From: Planctomycetota bacterium
Lineage (GTDB): Bacteria > Planctomycetota > UBA1135 > UBA2386
Length of the DNA: 24,625 nucleotides
Reading direction: 5' to 3'
Assembly (NCBI GenBank): GCA_020425915.1
Contig: JAGQQZ010000157.1
Location: 1 to 24,625, forward strand
The notes under the pieces are model-generated. The model was not told the DNA's origin, made no database searches, and worked only from the letters and a program-made list of their open reading frames with translations. Both the position numbers and the translations under genes were made by a program. How positions within the stretch are numbered: the first letter of the stretch is position 1; every line of letters begins with the position of its first letter. Shown piece after piece: positions 1 through 7,590 of the stretch.

Positions 1-788
1 AAGTTGTTGGCGCCGTACGTGTCGACGTAGTGTTGGATCTCGTCGATGACGTCGATCGGGGGACGCGCGTACCACCGCGTCGTCCACATGTTCGGCGACG
101 AGCAATACGTGCACTGGTACGGACACCCACGCGTCGCCAGGATCGGCACGGTCCGACCGTAGTGGATCCCGGTGACGAGACGGTTCTCGTCGTAGGCGCG
201 GACGTCGAACAGGTCCCATGCCGGCCATGGGATCTCGTCGACGTTGCGGATTCGATCGCGCCGCGGGTTCTGATGGATCGTGCCGTCACCCTCGCGATAC
301 GCGATGCCAGGGATGACGGTGGTGTCGACGCCGAGCTCGAGTGCACGGAACAGCGCGACCGCGGTCTCCTCGCCCTCCCCGAGGACGACGAAGTCGATCG
401 GCGCCTGCTGCATCGACATCTCGTACACGGCCGTGAAGTGCTCCCCACCGCATACGATCGGGGTATCGGGGAACCGTGCGCGGATCTTGTGGAGCAACTC
501 GCGCACGATCGGCCACGCGTACGACCACATGCTCGTGACACCGATGGCCTCGGCGTCCGGGTCGATCCGCTCGACGACCTCGTCGGTCGACAGGCCGATC
601 CGCCAGATGTCGCCATCGACGATGTGCTGTTCGGGCGCCTCACCGAGCGCGTCGACGACCGACACGTCGTGCCCATCTTCCCGTAGCACCGACGCGATGT
701 ACGCCAGCCCGAGCGGCAGGCTCGGACGCAACGCGGTCAGCCCGTTCTTGTTGATGTAAACGGGCGGATGGATCAGCTGGAGCTTCAT
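1..788 (-). CDS. B12-binding-domain radical SAM protein (3' truncated by window edge)
   Basis: An uninterrupted minus-strand frame runs from ATG at 788 off the left edge (262 codons visible). Residues 1 to about 145 look like the Rossmann-type cobalamin-binding domain of B12-dependent radical SAM proteins: PLGLAYIASVL at 25-35, VCGGEHF at 112-118 and LGEGEETAVALF at 137-148. The cobalamin lower-ligand motif DxHxxG is not seen, as in many members of the family. The radical SAM domain begins near 215 with TRGCPYQCTYCSS, giving the CxxxCxxC [4Fe-4S]/SAM site at C222, C226 and C229. Such enzymes carry out methylations or rearrangements on tetrapyrroles, lipids, hopanoids or peptides; the substrate cannot be named because the C-terminal half is missing. 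It lies 174 bp downstream of the M28 peptidase on the same strand. No clear Shine-Dalgarno precedes the start. Confidence 0.85.
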   Translation of the reverse strand, partial: MKLQLIHPPVYINKNGLTALRPSLPLGLAYIASVLREDGHDVSVVDALGEAPEQHIVDGDIWRIGLSTDEVVERIDPDAEAIGVTSMWSYAWPIVRELLHKIRARFPDTPIVCGGEHFTAVYEMSMQQAPIDFVVLGEGEETAVALFRALELGVDTTVIPGIAYREGDGTIHQNPRRDRIRNVDEIPWPAWDLFDVRAYDENRLVTGIHYGRTVPILATRGCPYQCTYCSSPNMWTTRWYARPPIDVIDEIQHYVDTYGANN

Positions 789-835
789 GCAGGTGCGCGC
801 GGCGAGAGGGACCCGGTCCGGCAAGTCCCCTCGGG

Positions 836-841
836 ACTATA
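836..841 (-). promoter_or_regulatory. possible -10 element (TATAGT) for the radical SAM gene
   Basis: TATAGT on the minus strand lies about 48 nt upstream of the ATG at 788, in an otherwise GC-rich gap. No convincing -35 hexamer is present at 16-18 nt. The rest of the 789-962 gap shows no gene. Confidence 0.3.
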
Positions 842-962
842 CCATGCACATCGGCACGTGGGCCGGGTCGCCGCAATAATCAGCACCGAATCAAGACTGT
901 TTCGGCGGCATACGCCTCACGGCATCAGAGGCCGGTCGAGAGGTCGGATCCGGGGCGCTCCG

Positions 963-2723
963 TCACTCCTTGGACGCGTCCGGCTTGGTGATCTTCAGCA
1001 CGGCTGCCGGAGCCTCGATCACGACCTTCTCGCCACCGCGCTCGACGGTGATCGTCGCATTCTCCGCCTCGAGTTCACGCAGCGCGTAGCGCAGGCTGAC
1101 CAGTCCGCGGATCGCGTTCCCGTCGACCGCGACGATGCGATCGCCGGCCGCGAGTCCCGCGCTCGCGGCCTTGCCATCGGCGTTGACCTCGACGAGATCG
1201 AGGTTGCGCTTGCCACCGAACTTCACGCCCCAACTCGCTCCCATCGAATCGACGAGCCGGATGCTGCCGGGCCCGGCGTCACCGCTTTCTCCGACCCCCT
1301 CGCTCGACAGTCGCTCGGGCAGGTTCGCGGCACCGAGCGCACTCAGAGCCACGACGGTCGCGGTGTGGCGTTGATACTCCGGCACCGCGACGTCGAACGT
1401 GTCCCACTGGCTGTGCCAGGTGTAGCCGAAGTAGTCGACGCGCCCCTTCAGGCCCCAGCCGAACGCCGGCACGCGGGCGGCGAGGAACGACGCGTGGTCG
1501 CTTCCCCCCCGCGCCGCGATCGTCGGTCGCGACTTGAGCTCGAACACCGGACCTTCGAAGTCCGGGTCCGGCGGCGTCAGGGTCAGGAGTGGCGCGACGA
1601 CTCTCTCCATCGGCTCGAACGCGGCGTCGTTGACGGTGAGGCTCTGGGCCCAGTTCGTTCCGGTGTCGTGGTTGAAGACGATCTGCACGCTCTTCATCGA
1701 CGTGCGGCGTCGTGTGACGTGCTCGCGCGAGCCGAGCAGCCCCTGCTCCTCACCGCCCCACAGACAGAACCGAATCGTGCGTTCGGGCTTCGCGCCGACG
1801 GCTGCGAGGATGCGCGCGGCTTCCATCGTGGTCGTCGTGCCCGTGCCGTTGTCGGTCGTGCCCGTCGCTTGGTGCCAAGAGTCGAGGTGGCCGCAGACGA
1901 CGACGACTTCCTCCGGCTTCGTCGTTCCGGGAATCTCCGCGATGACGTTGTGTAGCGTCACGCCCTCGGTGTTCCAGCGGTTGCGGATGTCGAACTCCAC
2001 CTCGATCTCACCGTGCTCGTCGAGCAACGCCTGGATCCGGTCGGCTTGATCCTTGCGCACGACGATGTCAGGAATCGTCGGCAGCCGCTCGGCATCCCGA
2101 GGACGATTGCGATCGGCGAAGACCCGAATCCGATTCGGATACTCTTCGCTACCGGAGGAAGCCTTGACCCAGCCCGCGATCGAGTGCTCCGCAAGATAGG
2201 CGTCGAGTTCCTCTGCGGTCCGTTCGCCGTCGCGGAACAGGAACGCCCCCTCGAGCCGATCGCGGATCGCCTCGAACTCCTCGGTCGTCGACGGCGCCAG
2301 GAACATCGGACCACGCTGACGCCCCTTGGTGGGCGCGGTGAACGCGGGCGTCGCGATCTGCAGGTCCATCGCGACGGGTTCGATGACCCGACCCTGCCAT
2401 TGGCCACGATCCCAGCCGATCGGCCAAGTCGCCCACTCCTCGAGCTGGACTTCGAGCCCCATCTTCTCGAACTCGCCCTTCGCCCATTCGCAAGCCAGCG
2501 TGAAGTTCCGCGAACCGGTCAGGCGATGCCCGATCGAGTTCGTCAGGTGGTCGAGGTAGGCCATGACTCGACTGTTCTCGAGCCCTTCGTGCTTGATCCG
2601 CGCCACCAGGTCGTCATCGACCAATGGCGCTGGCGCGGAGGCCTCGACCGCCGTCTGGGCCGGGACGACCGATGCGAGCAAGGAGAGAACGAGAGTATGT
2701 CGCAACTTCGGGAGGAGACTCAT
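963..2723 (-). CDS. secreted M28-family zinc metallopeptidase with C-terminal PDZ domain
   Basis: 586 aa. Residues 1-22 form a signal peptide (KLRHT then a hydrophobic stretch, likely cleaved near VPAQ), so the enzyme is exported. The M28 co-catalytic di-zinc site is complete: H279 and D281 (CGHLDSW), bridging D291 (TDNGTGT), catalytic/ligand E325-E326 (GGEEQG), D353 (NHDTGT) and H437 (TWHSQWDT). Residues about 110-250 sit where M28 enzymes carry a PA-type insertion. Residues about 490-576 form a PDZ-like domain (KFGG, AASAGLAAGDRIVAVDG), which probably binds C-terminal peptides or regulates access. Family members are amino- or carboxypeptidases acting on peptides outside the cytoplasm; exact specificity is unknown. 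It lies 121 bp downstream of ispH on the same strand. Confidence 0.92.
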   Translation of the reverse strand: MSLLPKLRHTLVLSLLASVVPAQTAVEASAPAPLVDDDLVARIKHEGLENSRVMAYLDHLTNSIGHRLTGSRNFTLACEWAKGEFEKMGLEVQLEEWATWPIGWDRGQWQGRVIEPVAMDLQIATPAFTAPTKGRQRGPMFLAPSTTEEFEAIRDRLEGAFLFRDGERTAEELDAYLAEHSIAGWVKASSGSEEYPNRIRVFADRNRPRDAERLPTIPDIVVRKDQADRIQALLDEHGEIEVEFDIRNRWNTEGVTLHNVIAEIPGTTKPEEVVVVCGHLDSWHQATGTTDNGTGTTTTMEAARILAAVGAKPERTIRFCLWGGEEQGLLGSREHVTRRRTSMKSVQIVFNHDTGTNWAQSLTVNDAAFEPMERVVAPLLTLTPPDPDFEGPVFELKSRPTIAARGGSDHASFLAARVPAFGWGLKGRVDYFGYTWHSQWDTFDVAVPEYQRHTATVVALSALGAANLPERLSSEGVGESGDAGPGSIRLVDSMGASWGVKFGGKRNLDLVEVNADGKAASAGLAAGDRIVAVDGNAIRGLVSLRYALRELEAENATITVERGGEKVVIEAPAAVLKITKPDASKE

Positions 2724-2755
2724 GCGGCGGCCTTGGGGTTGTGAGGAACCCCGGG

Positions 2756-2787
2756 ATTATGCCGGCTTCGCCACCGGTGCGCACCGG
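2756..2787 (-). promoter_or_regulatory. candidate promoter/operator upstream of the M28 gene
   Basis: A 14-bp perfect palindrome CCGGTGCGCACCGG (2774-2787) lies 12 nt upstream of a minus-strand CATAAT -10-like hexamer (2756-2761), itself about 33 nt before the M28 ATG. The palindrome falls in the -35 region, so it could be an operator. It could instead be a weak terminator for ispH, since it has no T-tract. Confidence 0.3.
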
Positions 2788-2844
2788 GTCCGCCGGTACC
2801 GTCCGTGCAACGAGTTGGTCGAGCCGAGCGCGTGCCGGACGCGC

Positions 2845-3705
2845 TCAGGCGGGGCGCACGGCAAGCTGCTCCGCGATCCGTTCGAGCCGGGTCTCGATGC
2901 GATCCACCGTCGATCCGAGCGTGGAGGTACCCGCCGTGATGCCCACGGTCATCGTGTCCGCGAACCAACGCGTGCGCAGATCGTCGGGCCCCTGCACGTG
3001 ATACGTCTGGGCGCCGGCGCTCCGGCAGATCATGACCAGTTGCGCGGTGTTGTTCGAGTTCCGACCACCGACGACCACGACGAGGTCACATCGACCCGCG
3101 AGCTCGCGAGCGGCACGGGTCCGCGCCTTGGTCGGCTCGCAGACCGTGTCGACGAAGTGCACGTCGGCGTCCGGATTGGCCGCCCGGATCGCGGCGAGGG
3201 TGTCCGCCGCGTGTTGCTCGGGGACGGTGGTCTGGCACAACACACCGAGCCGAGCGTGCGGATACGACCGGACCTGAGCAGGGCCCGCGACGACGGTCGC
3301 AGCGCGAAGATCACCGATCAGTCCCCGCACCTCGACGTGCCCGGGGCGACCGATGACGATCACGTGTCGGTCGTCGGCCTCGAGCGCCAAGGCCGCGTCG
3401 TGCGCGCGCGTCACGAGCGGGCATGTCGTGTCGATGAGTTCCTTGCCGTCGAACCGGAGCGCCCGCCGCTCGCGGTCGCTGATCCCGTGCGCCGTGACGA
3501 GCACCTCCCGCGTCGTCGGGGGAACCGCCCGGTCCTCCGCGACCATCCGGAAACCGCGCTGGCGCATCCGATCGATCACGACCTCGTTGTGGACGAGTTC
3601 GCCGAGCACGGTCGTCTCCTCCGGTCGGCGAACCTGCCACGCGACCTCGAGCGCGTCTCGAACGCCGAAACACATGCCCATCGCGTCCGCTCTGATGATC
3701 CTCAT
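2845..3705 (-). CDS. ispH: 4-hydroxy-3-methylbut-2-enyl diphosphate reductase
   Basis: 286 aa, slightly shorter than the usual 300-320. IspH performs the last step of the MEP isoprenoid pathway, reducing HMBPP to IPP and DMAPP in the cytoplasm. The three cysteines that bind the Fe-S cluster are present: C12 (MGMCFGVRDA), C95 (DTTCPLV) and C189 (DTVCEPT). Substrate-pocket residues are also present: H39 (ELVHN), H73 (TAHG), H123 and E125 (GHVEV; E125 matches the catalytic E126 of E. coli), T159/T160 (QTT), S217-N219 (GGRNSNNT) and S261 in GITAGTSTLG. The gene sits alone between the methyltransferase and the peptidase. A palindromic putative operator with TATAGA lies just upstream, so it probably has its own promoter. 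Confidence 0.96.
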   Translation of the reverse strand: MRIIRADAMGMCFGVRDALEVAWQVRRPEETTVLGELVHNEVVIDRMRQRGFRMVAEDRAVPPTTREVLVTAHGISDRERRALRFDGKELIDTTCPLVTRAHDAALALEADDRHVIVIGRPGHVEVRGLIGDLRAATVVAGPAQVRSYPHARLGVLCQTTVPEQHAADTLAAIRAANPDADVHFVDTVCEPTKARTRAARELAGRCDLVVVVGGRNSNNTAQLVMICRSAGAQTYHVQGPDDLRTRWFADTMTVGITAGTSTLGSTVDRIETRLERIAEQLAVRPA

Positions 3706-3721
3706 GGGTCCTCGCTTTGTG

Positions 3722-3743
3722 TTGCAAAGTCTATACTTTGCAA
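3722..3743. promoter_or_regulatory. 22-bp palindrome overlapping the ispH -10 region (candidate operator)
   Basis: Perfect inverted repeat: TTGCAAAGT (3722-3730), 4-nt spacer (3731-3734), ACTTTGCAA (3735-3743). On the minus strand a TATAGA -10-like hexamer (3730-3735) spans the spacer. The palindrome ends 17 nt before the ispH ATG, so a dimeric regulator bound here would cover the -10 element and start of transcription. It is conspicuously AT-rich against its surroundings. The regulator is not identified. Confidence 0.55.
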
Positions 3744-3759
3744 TGCCAAGCCAGACCCG

Positions 3760-4884
3760 TCAACCACCCTCCGCCGACCAGGCTGCGATTCGCAACCCAC
3801 CGTGCTGGGTCGCGAACAGCGGTTCGAGCTTCAGGCCCGTGTGCCGCACGAGCCGCACGTCGCCACTGACGATCGCCAGCCGCCAGCCTCGGCGCGCCGC
3901 GCGCAAGGCGTGGCCGATTCCGGCGTAGAGGTCCCGCAGTGCCCGCGGCGCATCGAGCCGGACGCCGTAGGGAGGATTGCAGACCACGACACCCGGAGGA
4001 ACGCTCGAATCGGCGCACATCTCGAGCGTCTCGCGGAACGCGCGGCGTTCCCATCCGATTCCCACGACTCCCGCGCGCTCGGCGTTCTCTCGCGCATGCC
4101 GCACGGCTCCCGCGTCGCGGTCGCTCGCGAAGACGCGCACTGCCGAACCAACCCCTTCGGGGCACGCCCCCCGATTTCGAATTCGCGACCAGACCGACTC
4201 GTCGAACCCGACGAGATGCTCGAAAGCGAACGAGCGAAGCCGACCCGGCGCCAGGCCCTGCGCGTTGGCCGCGGCCTCGATCGCGATCGTACCCGATCCG
4301 GTGAACGGATCGACGAGCGGGCCCTCGCGCCCCGTCCAGCCCGAAGCCCGCACCAGCGCTGCTGCGAGGTCCTCGCGCAATGGCGCTTTCCCGCTCGCGA
4401 GTCGCCAGCCGCGCCGATGCAAGGGCGCGCCCGAGGTGTCGATCGAAACCTGACAGACGTTGTGTTCGATCCGCAGGTGGATGCCGACGCCCGACTCGTC
4501 GTCGATCTCGCACCCGACCTCCGCGAGCGCCTCGGCAGCGCGCTGCTCGATCGCACCCGAGTGATAGAGCTTCGACTTCTTCGCCCGCGCTCGCACTCGA
4601 ACGCGGCAACCGCGGCCGAGCCATCGCCCCCACTCGAGGTTGCCGAGCTTCCGCCTCAACTCTGGCAGTCGGGCGCAACGAAACTCCGCGATGCGCACCA
4701 GCACGCAGATCGCCAACGAAGAACCGAGGTTCACGCGGTAGACCGAGGCCCAGTCACCGTCGAACTCGATTCCACCGGGCACGGCGCGCGCGCGCTCGAC
4801 ACCGAGCCCCTCCAGTTCCTCGAGCAGCCAGGGCTCGAGGCCCGGTGCACAGGCGGCGAAAACTCCCAGACGTTCGTCAGGCAT
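3760..4884 (-). CDS. class I SAM-dependent RNA methyltransferase, RlmL N-terminal/THUMP type
   Basis: 374 aa. The N-terminal part (about 5-155) begins FAACAPGLEPWLLEEL, as in THUMP-containing methyltransferases of the RlmL/YpsC family, which make N2-methylguanosine in 23S rRNA. L155-R161 (LHRRGWR) is the family linker signature. The Rossmann methyltransferase domain holds SAM motif I DPFTGSGT (192-199), an acidic loop ASDRD (253-257) and the catalytic NPPYG (303-307) typical of amino-group methylation of guanine. The length matches the RlmL N-terminal half alone, without the RlmK half. Its start overlaps the 3' end of the upstream oxidoreductase gene by 8 bp, so the two are likely co-transcribed. 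The exact nucleotide modified is inferred only from family. Confidence 0.88.
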   Translation of the reverse strand: MPDERLGVFAACAPGLEPWLLEELEGLGVERARAVPGGIEFDGDWASVYRVNLGSSLAICVLVRIAEFRCARLPELRRKLGNLEWGRWLGRGCRVRVRARAKKSKLYHSGAIEQRAAEALAEVGCEIDDESGVGIHLRIEHNVCQVSIDTSGAPLHRRGWRLASGKAPLREDLAAALVRASGWTGREGPLVDPFTGSGTIAIEAAANAQGLAPGRLRSFAFEHLVGFDESVWSRIRNRGACPEGVGSAVRVFASDRDAGAVRHARENAERAGVVGIGWERRAFRETLEMCADSSVPPGVVVCNPPYGVRLDAPRALRDLYAGIGHALRAARRGWRLAIVSGDVRLVRHTGLKLEPLFATQHGGLRIAAWSAEGG

Positions 4885-6397
4885 CCGTGTCGCGACGCAA
4901 CGCGTCGCGGTCCGCCGAACCAGGTAGACCCCAGCCGATGTCGTATCCGAACAGCTCGCGTACGTTCCGCGCCCCGAAGCTCTCGTCGAGGACCTCCAGA
5001 TCTTCCGGACGCACGAGCGCGGGGTGCTCGACGCCCATCGCGTGGCACAGCTGCAGGATCTCCTTGCGCAGCGTGACCAGGTAGTTCGCGAACCGAACCG
5101 CCTTGTCCCTCGGATCGAGTCCGTGCGTCAACCAGCGATTCTGCGTCGCGACGCCGGTCGGACAGTGGCCAGTGTGACATCGCTGGGCTTGGATGCATCC
5201 GATCGACAGCATCGCCTCGCGCGCCACGTTCACGAGGTCGCAACCGAGCGCGAACGCGAGCAACGCCGTCTCCGGGAAACCGAGCTTGCCCGAGCCGATG
5301 AACACGACACGATCGGTCAAGCCGCGCTCGGCGAACGCCCGGTACACACGCGAGAAGCCGATCTTGAACGGGAACGCGACGTGGTCGCTGAACGTCAGCG
5401 GCGCAGCTCCCGTGCCGCCCTCGCCACCGTCGATCGTGACGAAGTCGACGCCACGGTCCGTCTTCGCCATCGCTTCGCACAGATCGTTCCAGAATCCGGC
5501 CTCACCCACCGCGGACTTGATCCCGACCGGCAGACCGGTCGCCTCGGCGATGCGCTCGACGAAGTCCAACATGCTGTCGACACAGCGAAACTCCGTGTGA
5601 CCGGTCGGGCTGATGCAATCGCGCCCCATCGGAATCCCCCGGATCCTCGAGATCTCGGGTGTGATCTTCGCCGCGGGCAGCACGCCGCCGAGGCCGGGCT
5701 TCGCGCCTTGGCTGAGCTTCACCTCGATGGCCCGCACCGGCTTGGAAGCGCAGACCTCGACGAGCTTCCCGAAGTCGAAGCGGCCATCATCGGACCGCGC
5801 GCCGAAGTACGCCGTGCCGAGTTGCCACACGAGATCTCCACCGAGCTCGTGATGCGGCGAGATCCCACCTTCACCGGTGTTGTGGAGGCAGGAGGCGAGT
5901 TTCGCCCCACGATTCAAGGCCTCGATCGCGGCACCGCTGAGCGACCCGAAGCTCATCGCCGAGATGTTCAGCACGGACGTGGGCCGGAATGCGTGTCGTC
6001 GCCCGCGCGCTGCACCGAGCACCTTCGCACACGCGATCGGATGGTCGGGGTCGTAGCCGGGTTCACCCTTGTGCGGCGTCGGCAGCGGGAATGCGCCGTG
6101 CTTGATGATCAAGTAGTTCGGCGACTGCTCGAGATCGTTGTCGGTACCGAACCCGAAGTAGTTGTTCTGTAGCTTGGCCGACGAGTAGACCCAGCGCCGT
6201 TCGTCACGTGTGAACGGACGCTCTTCGTCGTTGTCCGTGACGATGTACTGGCGGAGCTCAGGACCGACCGCCTCGAGGATGTAGCGGAAGTGCCCGATGA
6301 TCGGGAAGTTCCGCAGCACGGCGTGCCTGCGCTGGCAGAGGTCGTAGACCGCGACCATCACGAGCACACCGAGCGCCACCCACAACGCGATCGCCAT
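4877..6397 (-). CDS. membrane-anchored FMN-binding glutamate synthase family protein
   Basis: 506 aa from ATG 6397. I prefer this start because it begins with a hydrophobic segment (residues 2-20, AIALWVALGVLVMVAVYD) followed by HAVLRNFPIIGHFRY, the usual N-terminus of this family. An ATG at 6460 would add 21 residues and run into the divergent gene. The body is the FMN-binding (beta/alpha)8 barrel of glutamate synthase: SAMSFGSLSG, NTGEGG, SQGAKPGLGG, DGGEGGTGAAP and GSGKLGFPE. The [3Fe-4S] site C401, C407 and C412 (GCIQAQRCHTGHCPTG) is intact. The glutaminase domain of true GltB is absent, so the electron donor and substrate are unknown. It may be a membrane-associated amino-acid or other oxidoreductase. 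It leads the unit with the RNA methyltransferase gene. Confidence 0.9.
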   Translation of the reverse strand: MAIALWVALGVLVMVAVYDLCQRRHAVLRNFPIIGHFRYILEAVGPELRQYIVTDNDEERPFTRDERRWVYSSAKLQNNYFGFGTDNDLEQSPNYLIIKHGAFPLPTPHKGEPGYDPDHPIACAKVLGAARGRRHAFRPTSVLNISAMSFGSLSGAAIEALNRGAKLASCLHNTGEGGISPHHELGGDLVWQLGTAYFGARSDDGRFDFGKLVEVCASKPVRAIEVKLSQGAKPGLGGVLPAAKITPEISRIRGIPMGRDCISPTGHTEFRCVDSMLDFVERIAEATGLPVGIKSAVGEAGFWNDLCEAMAKTDRGVDFVTIDGGEGGTGAAPLTFSDHVAFPFKIGFSRVYRAFAERGLTDRVVFIGSGKLGFPETALLAFALGCDLVNVAREAMLSIGCIQAQRCHTGHCPTGVATQNRWLTHGLDPRDKAVRFANYLVTLRKEILQLCHAMGVEHPALVRPEDLEVLDESFGARNVRELFGYDIGWGLPGSADRDALRRDTDA

Positions 6398-6464
6398 TCG
6401 CTCAAACGTCCCTTCCGCCCGCGACGATGCAAGCGATTTCGTGCCGACGGCGTCCGCCACGCCT

Positions 6465-6470
6465 TACGCT
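6465..6470 (+). promoter_or_regulatory. -10-like TACGCT, leaderless arrangement for the RlmN-like gene
   Basis: TACGCT ends 7 nt before the GTG at 6478, and no Shine-Dalgarno is visible. Transcription starting about 7 nt after the hexamer would begin at the start codon. The -35 region is not convincing. Confidence 0.4.
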
Positions 6471-6477
6471 CGTCGGC

Positions 6478-7590
6478 GTGAACGATCCCGTCGAGATCCT
6501 GGGTTCGACGAGCGAAGAACTCGCCGGTTGCGCGCGTGAACTCCTCGACCGCGGCGCAGGATGCGCCGCTCGGATCTACCGTTGCGCGCACCGCGAGGGT
6601 CGCTTCGACCCCGACGGCCTGGGTCTCGGAACCGCTGCATCCGCGGGTTGGCGCGACTCGTTCCGCTTCCGACTGCCGACGGTGTCGCGGGTGATCGAGG
6701 AGCCGACGGAACGCGGAGCGTTGGTACGGAAGGCCATCCTGGTGACGCACGACGGCCTCGAGTTCGAGACCGTCGACGTTCCGATCGGCACACGCCGTTC
6801 GTCGCTCTGCGTTTCGACGCAGGTCGGATGCCGAATGGCCTGCCGGTTCTGCGAGACCGGCCGCATGGGATTGCTGCGCAACCTGACGGCGGCCGAGATC
6901 GTCGGACAGGTCGTGGCGGTCCGCGCCCTGGGCTGGAAACCGCGCAGCATCGTGTTCATGGGGATGGGAGAAGCGCTCGACAACGCCGACGAACTCCTCC
7001 GTGCGCTCCGGATCCTCACCGATCGGAACGGACTGGCGTTCGCCCACGACCGTCTGACCGTATGCACGGTCGGACACGTCGCCGGCATCCAACGCTTGGC
7101 CGAGCTCGGCTGGAAGCGACTCAACCTGTCGATCAGCCTGAACGCCGCCGACGAGGAAACGCGCCGCGCCATCATGCCGGTCGCGGGACGAACGACGCTT
7201 GGCGAATTGCAGGCAGCCCTGGTCACGTATCGACAGCGGGACAACTTCCAACTCGGTGTCCACTACTGCCTGATGCCCGGGATCAACGCCACCGAACGCG
7301 ACGCTCGGGCCGTCGCCGCGTTCTGCCGGCCGCTCGGCCGCGTGCTCGTCCAGGTCATTCCCTACAACCCGGGGTCGAACCCGATCGCACGCCCGCCGAC
7401 GGATCACAAGGTCGCGGAGTTCGTCGACTGGCTCCGCGACGCCGGGCTGCGCGTGCGACGACGGATCACGAAGGGGCGCGGCGTCATGGCGGCGTGCGGT
7501 CAACTCGGGGATCCCGCCTTGCGAGCGAGGGTTCGCGAGCGACGGACTCAAGCCGAACCGGGAGAACTGTCGAACTCTGCCACAGAGTGA
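6478..7590 (+). CDS. rlmN: RlmN/Cfr-family radical SAM RNA methyltransferase
   Basis: 370 aa from GTG 6478; an in-frame ATG at 6427 would add 17 residues but overlaps the divergent gene and any promoter. The family adds a methyl group to C2 (RlmN) or C8 (Cfr) of A2503 in 23S rRNA, RlmN also to A37 of some tRNAs. The [4Fe-4S]/SAM motif CRMACRFC gives C118, C122 and C125. Both mechanistic cysteines are present: C111 (LCVSTQVGC) and C340 (MAACGQL). FMGMGEALDN carries A where RlmN usually has P and Cfr has A, and the region before AACGQL differs from typical RlmN. The sequence does not settle RlmN versus a Cfr-like paralogue. Its TGA overlaps the GTG of the glycosyltransferase gene, implying translational coupling. 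Confidence 0.85.
   Translation: MNDPVEILGSTSEELAGCARELLDRGAGCAARIYRCAHREGRFDPDGLGLGTAASAGWRDSFRFRLPTVSRVIEEPTERGALVRKAILVTHDGLEFETVDVPIGTRRSSLCVSTQVGCRMACRFCETGRMGLLRNLTAAEIVGQVVAVRALGWKPRSIVFMGMGEALDNADELLRALRILTDRNGLAFAHDRLTVCTVGHVAGIQRLAELGWKRLNLSISLNAADEETRRAIMPVAGRTTLGELQAALVTYRQRDNFQLGVHYCLMPGINATERDARAVAAFCRPLGRVLVQVIPYNPGSNPIARPPTDHKVAEFVDWLRDAGLRVRRRITKGRGVMAACGQLGDPALRARVRERRTQAEPGELSNSATE

Noticed and set aside
768..1955. 395-codon plus-strand frame, and similar long frames at 5024-6172, 15018-16391 and 16597-17724
   Set aside because: Each is antisense to a gene with recognisable motifs or operon overlaps and has no start signal or domain of its own.
2563..5076. 837-codon open frame on the plus strand
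   Set aside because: Antisense to ispH and the RNA methyltransferase, both with full catalytic motifs. The translation is Arg/Asp/Pro-rich without domains, a product of high-GC codon bias.
4877..6460. Start of the glutamate-synthase-like gene at 6460
   Set aside because: The extra 21 residues precede the family's usual hydrophobic N-terminus and overlap the divergent RlmN-like gene; 6397 fits better.
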